NCBI GenBank assembly: GCA_900768465.1
Contig: CAAGCY010000021.1
Span: 1-64,000, forward strand
Direction of reading: 5' to 3'
DNA from: Alphaproteobacteria bacterium
GTDB taxonomy: Bacteria > Pseudomonadota > Alphaproteobacteria > CAAGCB01 > CAG-977
Length of the DNA: 64,000 nucleotides
Shown: in pieces, positions 1 through 7,878 of the stretch
Layout of the letters: each line of letters begins with the position of its first letter
How positions within the stretch are numbered: the stretch's first letter is position 1
Notes under the pieces: generated by a model
What the model was told of the DNA's origin: nothing
Databases searched by the model: none
The model's input: only the letters and a program-made list of their open reading frames with translations
Position numbers and translations under genes: made by a program

Positions 1-23
1 TGGCGGCCGTCCCCGCCGCGGGG

Positions 24-1475
24 TTATTGATACCCCATTTCCGGAATGAACGAGCAGAGTTGTTCGATTTTATTCGTTCCGTCCGGCAGGGTCGTGATTT
101 CGTCCAGCCGTTGAGGCCCTGTTTTATCCGCGGTCAGCAGATAGTTTTTACCCTCGACGGTCACAATTTCCTGATAGCCTTTGTTGCAGGAAATTTCATA
201 TCCGTCTTTGGTGTTGCCGCCGTGGAAATAGATGCCGTTCGGTTCGCCGTTCGTGATCAGTCGCGTCGGCGCGTCGGGGGAAACGTAAATTCTGAACAGG
301 GTGTGGCTGCATCCCGCCCCCGAACCGGAATCGTAACGGGCGCCCGTCAGTATTTCGTCCTTTCCGTCGTTGTTGTAGTCGATTTTCAATCCGACGCCCG
401 TTCCGGTCGTTTCAGACGCCAGAAAATAACCGGTCGAGTTATCCGCGTTTGAACAATCGACCGTCGAAAGCGAGTCTTTGCGCAACGCCGCGATTTCGGG
501 ATTTTCTTTCGCGCGCAGGCACGTCGTCGTTTTGAATTTTTGATATTCTTCCGCGGGGATGACGGAAGTCATCGGGGCGGTTTCGCGCGTTTGGTGTTTT
601 TTGGCGGCGACGGCTTGGCACACGGGATTGTCCTTGCCCTTTTCGGGAACCCAGCCCGTGACGGTTGACGTGAACCGGCACGCGTCTTTGAATATTCCGG
701 CCGCCGTGTCGAATTCAAAAACGGCGAAGTCCGTGTCTTCGTAATCCGAATCGGCGTAATAAAGCTGGCCGTAATGCCGGAAAAAGCGGGGCTTCCCGAT
801 CCAATAGAACGGCATCGCGCGCAGCGGGACGACCGGATTGTCGGCCGGATCGGGTTCGGCGCGCAAAGCCGACACAAACGGATAAGATCCTTGCGCCGTC
901 GTCCAAAAAATATAGCGGATCGGACCGTTCGCATAGAAAATGCTGTCCTCGCCGTTCAAAAAATCTTTGTTTTTCAAAATGGATTCACATTCGGACGAAA
1001 CGCGCGTGCCGACGGCGGGATATTCCGCGTCTTTGGTCAATTCCTCGAAAATACATTCCAGACAGACGGATTCAAAATATTTTTCATAGGCGGCGACGTT
1101 TTCCTCTTGATTCGGATCGCCATCCATCGCTTTCACAGTTATGGCGTTCAGCGCGTTGATCCATTGGCGTATTTGCATAAAGGTGTCGGTCGTCGACCAG
1201 CCCTTTTTCTTTTTTTGATCCAAATCGCGCGCGCTGTAATAATCAAGGAAAAACAGTTTGTTGCGGATCATTTCCCATCGGACGTAAAGCGGATCGCGTC
1301 CGCTTTGATCGCGGGGCGGCGGAACAATCAGTCCGCTGGGCAGTTTGACCGCGCCTTCGGGCAGGGTATCGGATTTTGCGTCTGTGACCGCGGAAGCGTC
1401 CGAAACGTTTGCCGTTGCGGAAAAAGAGTACAAAACCAAAAATAACGCTAAAACAAATTTGGATTTAAAAAACAT
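24..1475 (-). CDS. Secreted protein of unknown function with FG-GAP-like calcium loop
   Basis: The product is 483 residues and begins with a hydrophobic signal peptide ending near the ATANVSDA region, so it is probably exported to the periplasm or beyond. I do not recognise a family for the main body. Around residue 370 there is a D-Y-N-N-D-G-K-D-E stretch, which resembles the calcium loop of FG-GAP/VCBS repeats, followed by a Cys-containing C-terminal part (Cys at GCSH, ISCN, QLCS). Two consecutive ATG codons follow a GGAGGGG Shine-Dalgarno sequence; the second (1475) has the better spacing. The gene stands alone and its downstream end is close to the window edge, so its operon context is unknown. 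Confidence 0.7.
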   Translation of the reverse strand: MFFKSKFVLALFLVLYSFSATANVSDASAVTDAKSDTLPEGAVKLPSGLIVPPPRDQSGRDPLYVRWEMIRNKLFFLDYYSARDLDQKKKKGWSTTDTFMQIRQWINALNAITVKAMDGDPNQEENVAAYEKYFESVCLECIFEELTKDAEYPAVGTRVSSECESILKNKDFLNGEDSIFYANGPIRYIFWTTAQGSYPFVSALRAEPDPADNPVVPLRAMPFYWIGKPRFFRHYGQLYYADSDYEDTDFAVFEFDTAAGIFKDACRFTSTVTGWVPEKGKDNPVCQAVAAKKHQTRETAPMTSVIPAEEYQKFKTTTCLRAKENPEIAALRKDSLSTVDCSNADNSTGYFLASETTGTGVGLKIDYNNDGKDEILTGARYDSGSGAGCSHTLFRIYVSPDAPTRLITNGEPNGIYFHGGNTKDGYEISCNKGYQEIVTVEGKNYLLTADKTGPQRLDEITTLPDGTNKIEQLCSFIPEMGYQ

Positions 1476-1645
1476 CATTCCCCTCCGTTTGAATATAAAT
1501 GATTATACGCATACGCGAAACGAACATTCAACCTTTGATTTGTCCCTGTGTCAATTCGACCGCAAAGAGCGGATTTTCCCTTGCTTTTTTGAAAAGCCGT
1601 CTTATATTTCCCGCGCGTTTTTTTCAATATCGAAAGGATGCGGAA

Positions 1646-1795
1646 ATGACGAAAAACAAAATGCCTGTAAAAGAGTTTCTGCCGCTGTTGGGCGTTACCT
1701 GTGCGGCGTTTATTTTCAACACGTCGGAATTTATGCCTATCGGACTGCTGACGTGCATCTGCATCGCCAAGCGCAAAGCGCGGCAGCCCGCCTGA
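1646..1795 (+). pseudogene. N-terminal remnant of an MFS sugar-efflux (SotB-like) transporter
   Basis: A 49-codon reading frame starts at an ATG with AAGGA upstream. Its first ~35 residues (LLGVTCAAFIFNTSEFMPIG) closely resemble the first transmembrane helix of SotB/YdhP-type major facilitator transporters, where a normal protein continues for about 390 residues. Here the frame switches to an unrelated basic tail (CIAKRKARQPA) and stops just before a strong terminator. This looks like a transporter gene reduced to its first helix by an internal deletion. It may still be translated, because the ribosome-binding site is intact. A functional micropeptide cannot be excluded but is less likely. 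Confidence 0.6.
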
Positions 1796-1802
1796 AACAC
1801 AA

Positions 1803-1831
1803 AAAAGCCCTTGAAAAAATCAAGGGCTTTT
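1803..1831. terminator. Bidirectional intrinsic terminator
   Basis: A 12-bp perfect stem (AAAAGCCCTTGA / TCAAGGGCTTTT) with a 5-nt A-rich loop lies between the transporter remnant and the convergent cold-shock gene. The A/T tracts at both ends allow it to terminate transcription from either side. Confidence 0.85.
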
Positions 1832-1848
1832 CGTTAAAGCGCGTCGGC

Positions 1849-2058
1849 TTATTCGGCGACGACGGCAATCTGCTCGGCGCAGGTTTTGCCTTTGTTGGTC
1901 GCCAATTCATACGTAACGACCTGATTTTCCGTCAACGTGCGCAAACCCGCCGCCTGAACCGCGGAAATGTGAACGAAAACGTCTTTGCCGCCTTCTTCGG
2001 GCTGAATAAAGCCGTAACCTTTGGTATTGTTGAACCACTTAACCGTACCTTTTGCCAT
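1849..2058 (-). CDS. cspA: Cold-shock domain protein (CspA family)
   Basis: The product is 69 residues and is a single cold-shock OB-fold domain. Both RNA-binding motifs are visible: RNP1-like KGYGFIQP at about residues 13-20 and RNP2-like VFVHISA at about 27-33. These proteins bind single-stranded RNA and DNA as chaperones in the cytoplasm. The ATG at 2058 follows an AAAGGA ribosome-binding site; an upstream in-frame start would add a non-conserved extension and is rejected. The 225 bp up to flgE could hold a long 5' leader, as is common for csp genes, but I see no specific cold-box sequence. Confidence 0.95.
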   Translation of the reverse strand: MAKGTVKWFNNTKGYGFIQPEEGGKDVFVHISAVQAAGLRTLTENQVVTYELATNKGKTCAEQIAVVAE

Positions 2059-2283
2059 TGTTGAATCCTTTCGACAAAATGTGAGCCACAAGATTTTTAC
2101 TGTGTAAACAACATCCCAAAGACAAAGGTTGGCAGTAGTTTGCAATCCCTAAAAATCTATACGAACAGTATACGCGATTCCCGTAAAAGAACAAGTGTTT
2201 TTATTTCTGTGCAAGCACCAGGCATTGACTCCGCCGAATCGGCTTTGACAAAAAACGGCGCGCATCCGCCCCGCGGCGCCGCG

Positions 2284-3555
2284 CTATGTCAAAATACTGA
2301 TGGCTTCCTGCACCATTTCGTTGACGGTCGTAAAGGCGTTGACCGAACTGGAATACGCACGCTGAGTCGTTACCATATTGGTAAATTCCTCCTCCAGCGA
2401 AACGTTTGAATTTTCCAATTTTCCGCCCTCGACGGTCGTTTCGGTGCGCGTCGCTTGCAAATCGACGACCTCCAGATTGCCCGCGTTTTCGGAATATTCG
2501 AACATATTGCCCGAAACGGCTTCCATCATATTGGGGATTTGAACTTGCGCGACGGCGACTTTGCACACGGGAATCGACGCCCCGTTGCTGTACACCGCAT
2601 TCAAAACGCCTTTGGAATCCCAAGCCGTGCTGACCAAAGATCCGAACCCTTTGCCGTCCTGATTTAAAACGGACCCCTGCAAGTGCGTCGCATATTGCGT
2701 AAAGTGGCTTAAATCCAGCGAAATATTGCCCGCTTTGCCGTTGCCCCAGTCCACGGCTATGGTTGTCGCGGCGGCGGGTTTTATCATCCGCGCGTTTTCG
2801 TCGAACTGTACTTCGATAGTTCCGGAAGTAACGTTTGCGCCGCCGTCCAATCCGATTTCCACGTTCCAAGTGTTCGTGTTGTCCGTCTTTGTCCAGCGCA
2901 TCGTCATATTGTGCATCGTATAGTCGCCGTCGTACACGCCGAATTTCAACAGCTGCGATTCCGTCGCGTCGGCGGGAATGTTGCCTTTGAAAGACATGGT
3001 CGTCGTCAAATGCCCCGGCGTGTATTCGTTCGGCGAAATCACCACGGGTTCAAGGGAGGAAGAAAATGCCTCGCTGTCGGCATTATAGTTCCAGCCCATG
3101 ACGTAATAGCCCGACGCGTTGACAAAGTACGACGCGGGCTTGCTTTGCGTAATCACGCCCGAACCGTTTGCCGGCTTGTAATAAGTAATCTGCTGAGGTT
3201 TGTACCCCGCGGGAGTGACCGCCGTGGCTTGAAAATCGCCCGCGCGGGTGTAATAAGTGTTGTTGTCGCCTTGGACAACAAAGAATCCGCGCCCGGAAAT
3301 ACCCAAATCGTAAACGCTGTTCGTCGTGCTCAGAACGCCCGCGATATCGACCATTCGCCTGTCCACGTTGCCCGCCGTGAAAGAATGGCTGTCCGTGCCG
3401 ATTTCGTTGTAAACCGACATCTGCGTTTCAAAGCGCGCGTTGACTTTTTTATACCCGACCGTATTGACGTTCGCGATGTTGGAACTGATTTGTTCCAATG
3501 CGTGCGCTTGGGCGTGCATGCCCATCGTGCTGGTGACGTAATTGCCTATTGCCAT
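2284..3555 (-). CDS. flgE: Flagellar hook protein FlgE
   Basis: This 423-residue protein has the N-terminal flagellar rod/hook motif (ALEQISSNIANVNTVGYK, about residues 20-37), a central FlaE-type region, and a C-terminal FlgE/F/G motif (EEFTNMVTTQRAYSSS, about 390-405) that forms the paired terminal helices. Hook length proteins of this size and architecture are FlgE rather than the shorter rod proteins FlgF/FlgG. FlgE polymerises into the extracellular hook joining basal body and filament. The start is preceded by a strong AAAGGAG. No other flagellar gene lies in the window, so flgE is detached from any hook/basal-body cluster here. Confidence 0.93.
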   Translation of the reverse strand: MAIGNYVTSTMGMHAQAHALEQISSNIANVNTVGYKKVNARFETQMSVYNEIGTDSHSFTAGNVDRRMVDIAGVLSTTNSVYDLGISGRGFFVVQGDNNTYYTRAGDFQATAVTPAGYKPQQITYYKPANGSGVITQSKPASYFVNASGYYVMGWNYNADSEAFSSSLEPVVISPNEYTPGHLTTTMSFKGNIPADATESQLLKFGVYDGDYTMHNMTMRWTKTDNTNTWNVEIGLDGGANVTSGTIEVQFDENARMIKPAAATTIAVDWGNGKAGNISLDLSHFTQYATHLQGSVLNQDGKGFGSLVSTAWDSKGVLNAVYSNGASIPVCKVAVAQVQIPNMMEAVSGNMFEYSENAGNLEVVDLQATRTETTVEGGKLENSNVSLEEEFTNMVTTQRAYSSSVNAFTTVNEMVQEAISILT

Positions 3556-3693
3556 CGGGAATCTCCTTTCCTGACGATAAAACTCCGCTTTATTTATGCA
3601 AATTTTATGCCAAAAAAGAGTGTTAATTTAGGTGCAATTCGATTCAAAGGGTGATATAAGAGTGTCGAAGTTTTTAAAAACGGAATATGGCGA

Positions 3694-4134
3694 ATGTTCA
3701 AAATTTTACTGTTAAACGGTCCGAATTTGAATATGCTCGGCACGCGGCAGCCCGAAATTTACGGCAGGCAAACCCTGTCGGACATTGAACGCGCCTGCAC
3801 GGAACGCACCATACAGTTGGGCGGAACGCTGGACTGCTTTCAAAGCAATTCCGAAGGGGCTTTAATCGACAAAATCCAACAGGCGCGCGGCGTTTTTGAC
3901 GCGATTGTCATCAATCCCGCGGGATATTCACACACATCGATTGCGTTGATGGACGCGTTGCTGGCGTGCGACATGCCCGTTGTCGAAGTCCACTTGTCCA
4001 ACATTCACCGGCGCGAGGAATTCCGCCATGTTTCGTATGTTTCCAAAGCCGCGACGGGTGTGATTTGCGGCTTGGGGTCAAAGGGGTATCTTTTAGCGAT
4101 TGAGGCCGTCGCCTCGCTTTTCAAAGGAGAATGA
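3694..4134 (+). CDS. aroQ: 3-dehydroquinate dehydratase, type II
   Basis: The 146-residue product matches type II dehydroquinase in full. The N-terminal LLNGPNLNMLGTRQPEIYG carries the catalytic Asn, Arg and Tyr region; NPAGYSHTSIALMDAL and PVVEVHLSNIHRREEFR carry the substrate-binding and catalytic His segments. It dehydrates 3-dehydroquinate to 3-dehydroshikimate in the shikimate pathway. It is the first gene of an aroQ-accB-accC cluster common in alphaproteobacteria, and its stop codon overlaps a potential accB start. A TATAAG sequence about 35 bp upstream may be its -10 element, though the -35 is poor. Confidence 0.96.
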   Translation: MFKILLLNGPNLNMLGTRQPEIYGRQTLSDIERACTERTIQLGGTLDCFQSNSEGALIDKIQQARGVFDAIVINPAGYSHTSIALMDALLACDMPVVEVHLSNIHRREEFRHVSYVSKAATGVICGLGSKGYLLAIEAVASLFKGE

Positions 4135-4139
4135 ATCCA

Positions 4140-4592
4140 ATGTCAAAAACCGACATTTCTTTGGCAGAAAGCCTTGCCAAACTGGTCAACGATCAAAACC
4201 TTGCCGAAATCGAATACGATACGGAAGGCTTGCGTCTGCGCGTTGTCAGAACCGCCGCGACCGCTTTTGCGCCCGCGCCCGTCGCGATGCCCGCGCCTGT
4301 TGCGGCTCCCGCCGCCGCGCCTGCCGCAAACGCCGCTCCCGCCGCCGAAGAAGTCAAGGGCGAAGCCGTTAAATCCCCGATGGTCGGCGTGATTTACGCG
4401 TCCCCCGAACCGAACGCCGCGCCGTATGTTTCCGTCGGCGACACCGTTGCCGCCGATCAGACGCTGTTTTTGGTCGAAGCGATGAAGACGTTCAACCCCG
4501 TCAAAGCGCCGCGCGCGGGCAAAGTCGTCAAAATTCTGGTCACCGACCGTTCCCCCGTCGAATACGGCGAACCTTTGCTGATTTTGGAATAA
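4140..4592 (+). CDS. accB: Biotin carboxyl carrier protein of acetyl-CoA carboxylase
   Basis: This is a 150-residue carrier protein. It has an N-terminal helical segment (ALAKLVNDQNLAEIEYDTEG), an Ala/Pro-rich flexible hinge at about residues 42-72, and a C-terminal biotinyl domain with the EAMKTFNPV motif whose Lys is biotinylated. It shuttles carboxybiotin between AccC and the AccAD transferase in fatty acid synthesis. I chose the ATG at 4140 because AAAGGAGA lies about 9 nt upstream; the ATG at 4131, which overlaps the aroQ stop, sits almost on top of that ribosome-binding site. It is translationally close to aroQ and accC. Confidence 0.95.
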   Translation: MSKTDISLAESLAKLVNDQNLAEIEYDTEGLRLRVVRTAATAFAPAPVAMPAPVAAPAAAPAANAAPAAEEVKGEAVKSPMVGVIYASPEPNAAPYVSVGDTVAADQTLFLVEAMKTFNPVKAPRAGKVVKILVTDRSPVEYGEPLLILE

Positions 4593-4595
4593 GCC

Positions 4596-5954
4596 ATGAT
4601 TGAAAAAGTTTTAATCGCAAACCGCGGGGAAATCGCTTTGCGTATTTACCGCGCGTGTCGGGAAATGGGAATCAAAACGGTTGCCGTCCATTCGACCGCC
4701 GACGCGGACGCCATGCACGTCCGCATGGCTGACGAAGCCGTTTGCATCGGTCCCGCTCCCGCCAAAGACTCTTATTTGAACAAAGCCGCGATTATCACCG
4801 CCGCTTTGGTCACGGGCGCGGACGCGATTCATCCGGGCTACGGCTTTTTGTCGGAAAACGCGGACTTTGCGGAAATGGTGCAGGAACACGGGCTGACATG
4901 GATCGGTCCCTCGCCCGAAATGATGCGCCTGATGGGCGACAAAATCACCGCGAAACGCACCGCCATTGAAACGGGATTGCCCGTCGTCCCCGGTTCGGAC
5001 GGCGCTGTCGATACGGTCGAAGACGCTTTGGAAGCGTCGGAAAAAATGGGCTATCCCGTTTTGATTAAAGCGACCGCGGGCGGCGGCGGCAAAGGCATGC
5101 GCATTGCCCGCAGCGCCGAAGAACTGCCCGACGCTTACATGCAGGCGCGCGCGGAAGCCAAAGCGTCGTTCACCAGCGATCAGGTGTATATCGAAAAATA
5201 CCTTGAAAACCCGCGTCATATCGAAATGCAGATTTTGGCGGACAACTACGGCAACGTCGTGCATTTGGGCGAACGCGACTGCTCTTTGCAGCGCAACAAC
5301 CAAAAAGTTCTGGAAGAAACGCCCAGCCCCGCTTTGAACGCGGAACAGCGCAAAAAAATCGGCGAAATCGTATCGAACGCCATGCGCAAAATGGGCTACA
5401 GCAATGTCGGTACGATTGAATTCCTGTATGAAAACGGCAAGTTCTACTTTATCGAAATGAACACCCGTTTGCAGGTGGAACACCCGATTACGGAAATGGT
5501 CACGGGCATCGATTTGGTGCGCGAACAAATCCGCGTCGCGGGCGGCGCTCATCTGAACTATACGCAGGACGACGTGCATTTCACGGGGCACGCGATGGAA
5601 TGCCGCATCAACGCCGAAGACCCGTTCACGTTCATTCCCTGCCCCGGAAAAATCGAACAATGGCACGCCCCCGGCGGGTTGTGGACGCGCGTCGATTCGG
5701 GGATGTACACGGGCTACACCGTTCCGCCGTATTACGACAGCATGATTGCCAAGCTGATTGTGTTCGGCAAAACGCGCAACGGCTGTCTGATGCGTTTGCA
5801 CCGCGCGATTGACGAATTCGTCATCGAAGGCGTGAACACGACTTTGCCTTTGCACGACGCGATAATTTCGTCGCAGGACTTCATCGACGGGAATTACAAC
5901 ATCCATTGGTTGGAAAAATTCCTGAAAAAGCTGAAATCCGAAACGCAAAAATAA
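4596..5954 (+). CDS. accC: Biotin carboxylase subunit of acetyl-CoA carboxylase
   Basis: The product is 452 residues, the normal length of AccC. It shows the N-terminal [14 protein letters not shown] motif, the ATP-grasp glycine loop ([14 protein letters not shown], about residues 157-170), the biotin carboxylase signature [15 protein letters not shown], and the catalytic [14 protein letters not shown]. It carboxylates biotin on AccB using ATP and bicarbonate, the first step of malonyl-CoA formation. It starts 3 nt after the accB stop and ends at a strong terminator. Confidence 0.97.
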   Translation: MIEKVLIANRGEIALRIYRACREMGIKTVAVHSTADADAMHVRMADEAVCIGPAPAKDSYLNKAAIITAALVTGADAIHPGYGFLSENADFAEMVQEHGLTWIGPSPEMMRLMGDKITAKRTAIETGLPVVPGSDGAVDTVEDALEASEKMGYPVLIKATAGGGGKGMRIARSAEELPDAYMQARAEAKASFTSDQVYIEKYLENPRHIEMQILADNYGNVVHLGERDCSLQRNNQKVLEETPSPALNAEQRKKIGEIVSNAMRKMGYSNVGTIEFLYENGKFYFIEMNTRLQVEHPITEMVTGIDLVREQIRVAGGAHLNYTQDDVHFTGHAMECRINAEDPFTFIPCPGKIEQWHAPGGLWTRVDSGMYTGYTVPPYYDSMIAKLIVFGKTRNGCLMRLHRAIDEFVIEGVNTTLPLHDAIISSQDFIDGNYNIHWLEKFLKKLKSETQK

Positions 5955-5961
5955 ACATCAC

Positions 5962-5997
5962 AAAAGGGCGGACGCAAAACAACGTGTCCGCCCTTTT
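5962..5997. terminator. Intrinsic terminator of the aroQ-accB-accC operon
   Basis: A 12-bp stem (AAAAGGGCGGAC / GTCCGCCCTTTT) with a 12-nt loop begins 7 nt after the accC stop codon. The flanking A and T runs make it usable in both directions. The remainder of this 308-bp gap (5955-6262) holds a palindromic repeat and a poly-C tract but no gene. Confidence 0.85.
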
Positions 5998-6047
5998 CCG
6001 TTTCGACTGAATTTTTCGTCATTGCGGGTTTGGCACACTCTCCCATT

Positions 6048-6172
6048 CGTCATTGCGAGGCGGACAGTTAGTCCGCCGCGGCAATCCATTCGCGCGGAAC
6101 GGCAAATGCGGGGTCGACGGACAGGCGCGGAGTCAAGTGGATTGCTTCGTCGTTCCACTCCTCGCAATGACG
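6048..6172. repeat. Imperfect inverted repeat of the CGTCATTGCGAGG type (REP-like element)
   Basis: The left arm begins CGTCATTGCGAGG and ends GGCAATCCA at 6088; the right arm runs from TGGATTGCTTCG at 6138 to CCTCGCAATGACG at 6172. The left arm contains a nested hairpin (GGCGGAC / GTCCGCC). A further half copy, CGTCATTGCGGG, lies at 6017. Palindromes with these CGTCATTGCGAG...GCAATCCA ends occur as dispersed non-coding repeats in many bacterial genomes. Frames reading through the element have no gene-like content, so I treat it as non-coding. Confidence 0.75.
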
Positions 6173-6203
6173 AAAAAGCGGAAATTGCCGCGGCGAGTAA
6201 ACG

Positions 6204-6218
6204 CCCCCCCCCCCCCCC
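6204..6218 (+). repeat. C15 homopolymer with shared flank
   Basis: Fifteen consecutive C residues are followed by TATGCAACTGTCAAGCGG. The same arrangement, C14 then TTTATGGTATTGTCAAGAG, is found at 40588. Read on the other strand the flank is CTTGACA-TxxCATA followed by the G run. The tract lies 44 bp from the 3' end of the radical SAM gene and outside any coding frame. Confidence 0.7.
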
Positions 6219-6262
6219 TATGCAACTGTCAAGCGGTTTTTAGGACTTTTTATAAAAAAAAT

Positions 6263-7693
6263 TTACCGTCGCAAACAGCTGAAAATCAGCCGAGAACCGA
6301 AGCGAACGTAATTTTTCAAAACGCGCGGATGAAACGCCGCTTGGAACAGTTTTTTCAAGACATACGACGGGCGCAAGTGATACTTCAGCAAAGTGCGTTT
6401 GCGGAAATCCTGCAAATCCTTGATAGACAGGAAATTCGTGCCGATTGTCGGCGCGTTGAAGTAATCTTTGCCCAGCACGGTTTCGTCAATCAAGCCGTCT
6501 TGTTTCGCCAAATCGTACAGTTCCGTCCCGTAAAACGGCGTGGCAAGGTGCAGCTCCACGAAATCGGCGTTGATTTTTTTCATCAGCGCCGCCGTTTGAC
6601 GCAAATGCTCCCGCGTTTCCCACGGAAAGCCTATAAGGTAAAACCCGTAAATTTTCAGCCCCGCTTTTTTCGCCATTTTCGCGGCGGCAAGGTTTTGTTC
6701 GACGGTCGTTCCTTTGCGCGCTTTTTGCAAAGTGTCGGGACTGCCCGATTCAAAGCCGAACGCGACCAGCCAGCAGCCCGCTTGCTTCATTTTTTGCAGG
6801 GTTTCAAGGTCTATCGGATTGACGCGGGAATTGGCGACCCACGCGATTTTTCCCTTTAAATCCGATTGTAAAATCAAATCGCACAGCTTGATTGTCCACG
6901 CTTTGTCGTAAGTGAACGTGTCCGATTTGAAAAAGAAGTTGCGGATATTGTATTTATCGAAACATTCTTTCATTTCCGCATAAATGCTTTCGGGCGACCG
7001 CAGACGCAGTTTGCGCCCCGAGATATGCGGCGTCAGGCAAAACAGGCATTTTGACGGACACCCGCGCGACGTTGCGATGGTCGCCTGCGGTTCCTGCGTG
7101 TCGGGACGGATGTAAAGCGCGTTGTTCATCAAATCGCGCGCGGGAAACGGTAAAGCGTCCAAGTCTTCATGCCATTTGGAAAAATCCGTTTTCAGCCACC
7201 GCCCGTCTTTTTTATACAAAATTCCGTCGGGATACGCGCCGCCGTGATAATGCGCCGTCATCAGCCTGCCGATAATGAAATCCGATTCCCCGCCGACAAG
7301 GTAATCGACATCTGTCAAATCCAACTGGGCGATAAGTCCGTCTTCGGGATTGAAAAATATCGCGCCTTTCAGAATGACGACCAGCTTGGGGAATTTTTCC
7401 TTGACCGTTCGGACGATTTTCAAATCGTCAAAGATTGTCGCGTTGGTCGTGCTGACGAACAAAACGTCGATACCGTCCAAATCGTTCAGCAAATCGGCGG
7501 TTGTCAGCCCTTCGGTCTGATAGTCTTTCACCGAAACGGCATAGCCCAGATTCCGCAGAACCGCCGCGCCTTCGCCCAAATCGTTGCAGGCGCGAACCGT
7601 CGTCGCGGTCGAAGCGGAAATATTGGACTGGCAACGGTCTTCGCCGCGCTGAAACAAAGGGGACGGCGGATAAACGAAGTGAACCGAAGGCAT
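6263..7693 (-). CDS. B12-binding domain radical SAM protein
   Basis: This 476-residue protein has an N-terminal cobalamin-binding-like Rossmann domain (about residues 25-165, with GIDVLFVSTTNATIF) and a radical SAM core with the C-x3-C-x2-C cluster motif CPSKCLFC at about residues 210-217. A later glycine-rich GFESGSPDTLQKARKG segment binds S-adenosylmethionine in this class. Family members (BchE-like and related methyltransferases or cyclases) act on diverse substrates, so the reaction cannot be assigned. The gene starts after AAGGAGG, which directly follows the tRNA-Leu terminator, so read-through or a hidden promoter must drive it. Confidence 0.88.
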   Translation of the reverse strand: MPSVHFVYPPSPLFQRGEDRCQSNISASTATTVRACNDLGEGAAVLRNLGYAVSVKDYQTEGLTTADLLNDLDGIDVLFVSTTNATIFDDLKIVRTVKEKFPKLVVILKGAIFFNPEDGLIAQLDLTDVDYLVGGESDFIIGRLMTAHYHGGAYPDGILYKKDGRWLKTDFSKWHEDLDALPFPARDLMNNALYIRPDTQEPQATIATSRGCPSKCLFCLTPHISGRKLRLRSPESIYAEMKECFDKYNIRNFFFKSDTFTYDKAWTIKLCDLILQSDLKGKIAWVANSRVNPIDLETLQKMKQAGCWLVAFGFESGSPDTLQKARKGTTVEQNLAAAKMAKKAGLKIYGFYLIGFPWETREHLRQTAALMKKINADFVELHLATPFYGTELYDLAKQDGLIDETVLGKDYFNAPTIGTNFLSIKDLQDFRKRTLLKYHLRPSYVLKKLFQAAFHPRVLKNYVRFGSRLIFSCLRR

Positions 7694-7705
7694 AAATCCT
7701 CCTTA

Positions 7706-7733
7706 ACAAAAACGCCCCTTGCGGCAAGGGGCG
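7706..7733 (-). terminator. Intrinsic terminator downstream of tRNA-Leu
   Basis: On the minus strand the tRNA 3' end is followed within 6 nt by a 9-bp GC-rich stem (CGCCCCTTG / CAAGGGGCG) and then TTTTTGTT. The ribosome-binding site of the radical SAM gene begins immediately afterwards. Confidence 0.85.
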
Positions 7734-7738
7734 AAGTT

Positions 7739-7825
<87 letters not shown>

Positions 7826-7878
7826 GTTATTCCCTTATCTAACAAATTTAGCGGACATTGACAACAACGATTTTCGGT

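Noticed and set aside
4611..5948. Long open frame on the strand opposite accC
   Set aside because: It is a full-length shadow of a well-recognised gene, rich in Arg/Phe/Val as expected from antisense of this codon usage, and has no ribosome-binding site or motif.
6053..6859. 268-codon plus-strand frame across the palindromic repeat
   Set aside because: It crosses the inverted repeat and poly-C tract and then runs antisense to the radical SAM gene. No start signal or motif.
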